A DNA stretch of 14,903 nt from an uncultured Oscillospiraceae bacterium (GTDB lineage: Bacteria > Bacillota > Clostridia > Oscillospirales > Oscillospiraceae). Numbering within the stretch: the stretch's first letter is position 1; the number at the start of each line of letters is the position of its first letter. A program made the translations under genes and the position numbers. Positions 14,011-14,903 of this stretch are shown one piece after another. The notes under the pieces were generated by a model. The model made no database searches, was not told the DNA's origin, and worked only from the letters and a program-made list of their open reading frames with translations. The stretch covers positions 1-14,903 of the forward strand of contig CAJTLK010000044.1 in assembly GCA_910577415.1 (NCBI GenBank). Reading direction: 5' to 3'.

Positions 14011-14039
14011 TTGCATTTATAGAACAATTGTGCTATCAT
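14011..14039 (+). promoter_or_regulatory. Promoter-like site with embedded 18-bp palindrome, facing antisense to the last gene
   Basis: TTGCAT (14011-14016) and TATCAT (14034-14039) are separated by 17 bp on the plus strand. The spacer and part of the -10 are covered by ATAGAACAATTGTGCTAT (14019-14036), palindromic in 8 of 9 base pairs. No plus-strand gene follows; transcription from about 14046 would run antisense into the 3' end of the minus-strand gene. It may be an antisense-RNA promoter or a relic. Confidence 0.4.
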
Positions 14040-14066
14040 CTTTATAAAACATCCGTTCTACCTCTT

Positions 14067-14903
14067 TTATGACTGCCGTGCCCGCTCGGCTTCCATCCAG
14101 GCCGTGGCGACGTCATAGGGGCTTTTCTCCGGGTCAGCGGGGTCTGCCGCCTGTGTCCACCAGTCCTCCCCGGCGTAGACGAGGCACACCCATTGACTTC
14201 CCGGATAGAGGTAGATCCGGGCGTTCGGCCCCTTCAGACAGAGGTCCAGGTAGCTCCCCCCTCTCAGCTCCTCCGCCCCTTCCGGCCCGCATCCAAAGTA
14301 GGTCTGAACAAACTCCCCCGGCTGGAACTGTGTCAGGTTCTGGGCACAGGCCACATACTCCGGCGAACACTTGCCGTCGGCCTGAAAACCCTGGGACGTT
14401 TCCTCGTTCCAGCCCTCGAACCAGAGCGCCTCACTTTCCGCCAATAGTCCCGCCATGACAAACTCCCAAAGACTCCGCCCCGGCACATAGTCCTCATCCC
14501 GAAGCGTGTGGACGCCCTCATCCTGAGTAAAGCTGAGGAGTATGGCCCCCAGGAGGTCCTTCTCCTCTTCGGTGGTCTCCCCTACCACTCCTGACAGGGT
14601 AAATTCATAGCTATTTTCCCCTGCCGGGGCGAAAAAGTACACGCTGTCAAGGTCGCCCTCTGGAGGGTGGTAACCGCCATCGTCATCGTAATAGTAGTCG
14701 AAGGGGGCCAAGAAATGGGTCTCATGCCGCCAGGAGCCTGTCTGCGCCCGGTACCACTTGGGGTTATTCACCGGCAAAAAATGCTTGCTCACCCTAAACC
14801 AGGCTTTTTTTGAAGGTGCGTGCCAATTGGCGTATTCCCATTCCGCCTCGGCCCAGTCGGCGGGGATCTGAACGGTCCAGCCGTTGCCGTGATAGCGGAC
14901 AAA
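14067..14903 (-). CDS. Unrecognised protein, 5' end outside window
   Basis: The frame is open to the right edge with no stop, so at least 278 residues are present and the true start lies outside; a GTG at 14792 is internal to this longer frame. The visible part begins FVRYHGNGWTVQIPADWAEA, which suggests a folded domain before that GTG. The protein is rich in acidic and aromatic residues, with clusters such as FDYYYDDDGGY, EALWFEGWNEETSQGF and ARIYLYPGSQW. Three cysteines in the C-terminal half (SPEYVACAQN, YFGCGPE, LDLCLKG) are visible. There is no membrane segment in the part seen, and a signal peptide cannot be judged. I do not recognise a family. It converges on pncB. Confidence 0.75.
   Translation of the reverse strand, partial: FVRYHGNGWTVQIPADWAEAEWEYANWHAPSKKAWFRVSKHFLPVNNPKWYRAQTGSWRHETHFLAPFDYYYDDDGGYHPPEGDLDSVYFFAPAGENSYEFTLSGVVGETTEEEKDLLGAILLSFTQDEGVHTLRDEDYVPGRSLWEFVMAGLLAESEALWFEGWNEETSQGFQADGKCSPEYVACAQNLTQFQPGEFVQTYFGCGPEGAEELRGGSYLDLCLKGPNARIYLYPGSQWVCLVYAGEDWWTQAADPADPEKSPYDVATAWMEAERARQS

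Overview
The window looks like chromosome of a gut-type, moderately GC-rich anaerobic Firmicute, most likely an Oscillospiraceae/Clostridia relative. This is inferred from strong AGGAGG-type ribosome sites, TTGACA/TATAAT promoters with 17-bp spacers, an oxygen-sensitive radical-SAM sulfatase-maturing enzyme and the style of the proteins. No rRNA, tRNA, IS element or CRISPR array was seen.

Region 1 (about 1-8640, minus strand) is a catabolic cluster read from right to left. It encodes a tripartite tricarboxylate transporter (binding lipoprotein TctC, then TctB and TctA), a cytoplasmic Cys-type sulfatase of the N-sulfoglucosamine sulfohydrolase (SGSH)-like kind, a zinc sorbitol/polyol-type dehydrogenase, a LacI-family regulator, a phosphofructokinase-family kinase and a class II ketose-bisphosphate aldolase that runs off the left edge. 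The inferred logic is: capture and import an anionic, probably sulfated, sugar derivative; remove sulfate inside the cell; oxidise the product to a ketose-type intermediate; phosphorylate; and cleave to triose phosphates. A near-consensus promoter drives tctC. One 18-bp palindromic motif occurs three times: twice in the tctC leader and once before the aldolase gene. It is the likely operator of the LacI protein. A terminator-like hairpin lies between the two leader operators, and a strong hairpin separates tctC from tctB.

Region 2 (8699-10025, minus strand) holds the anaerobic sulfatase-maturating enzyme (anSME) with its own promoter, an unusual interleaved-repeat leader and a clear intrinsic terminator. 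It would install formylglycine in the neighbouring sulfatase, so the two units form one functional system.

Region 3 (10050-14000, plus strand) is ordinary chromosome: a TIGR04255-like protein of unknown function, a MATE-family efflux transporter and a nicotinate phosphoribosyltransferase (pncB), each followed by a possible or clear terminator.

Region 4 (14004-14903) has a well-formed plus-strand promoter with an embedded 18-bp palindrome that points into the antisense strand of an unrecognised minus-strand gene, which is cut by the right edge.
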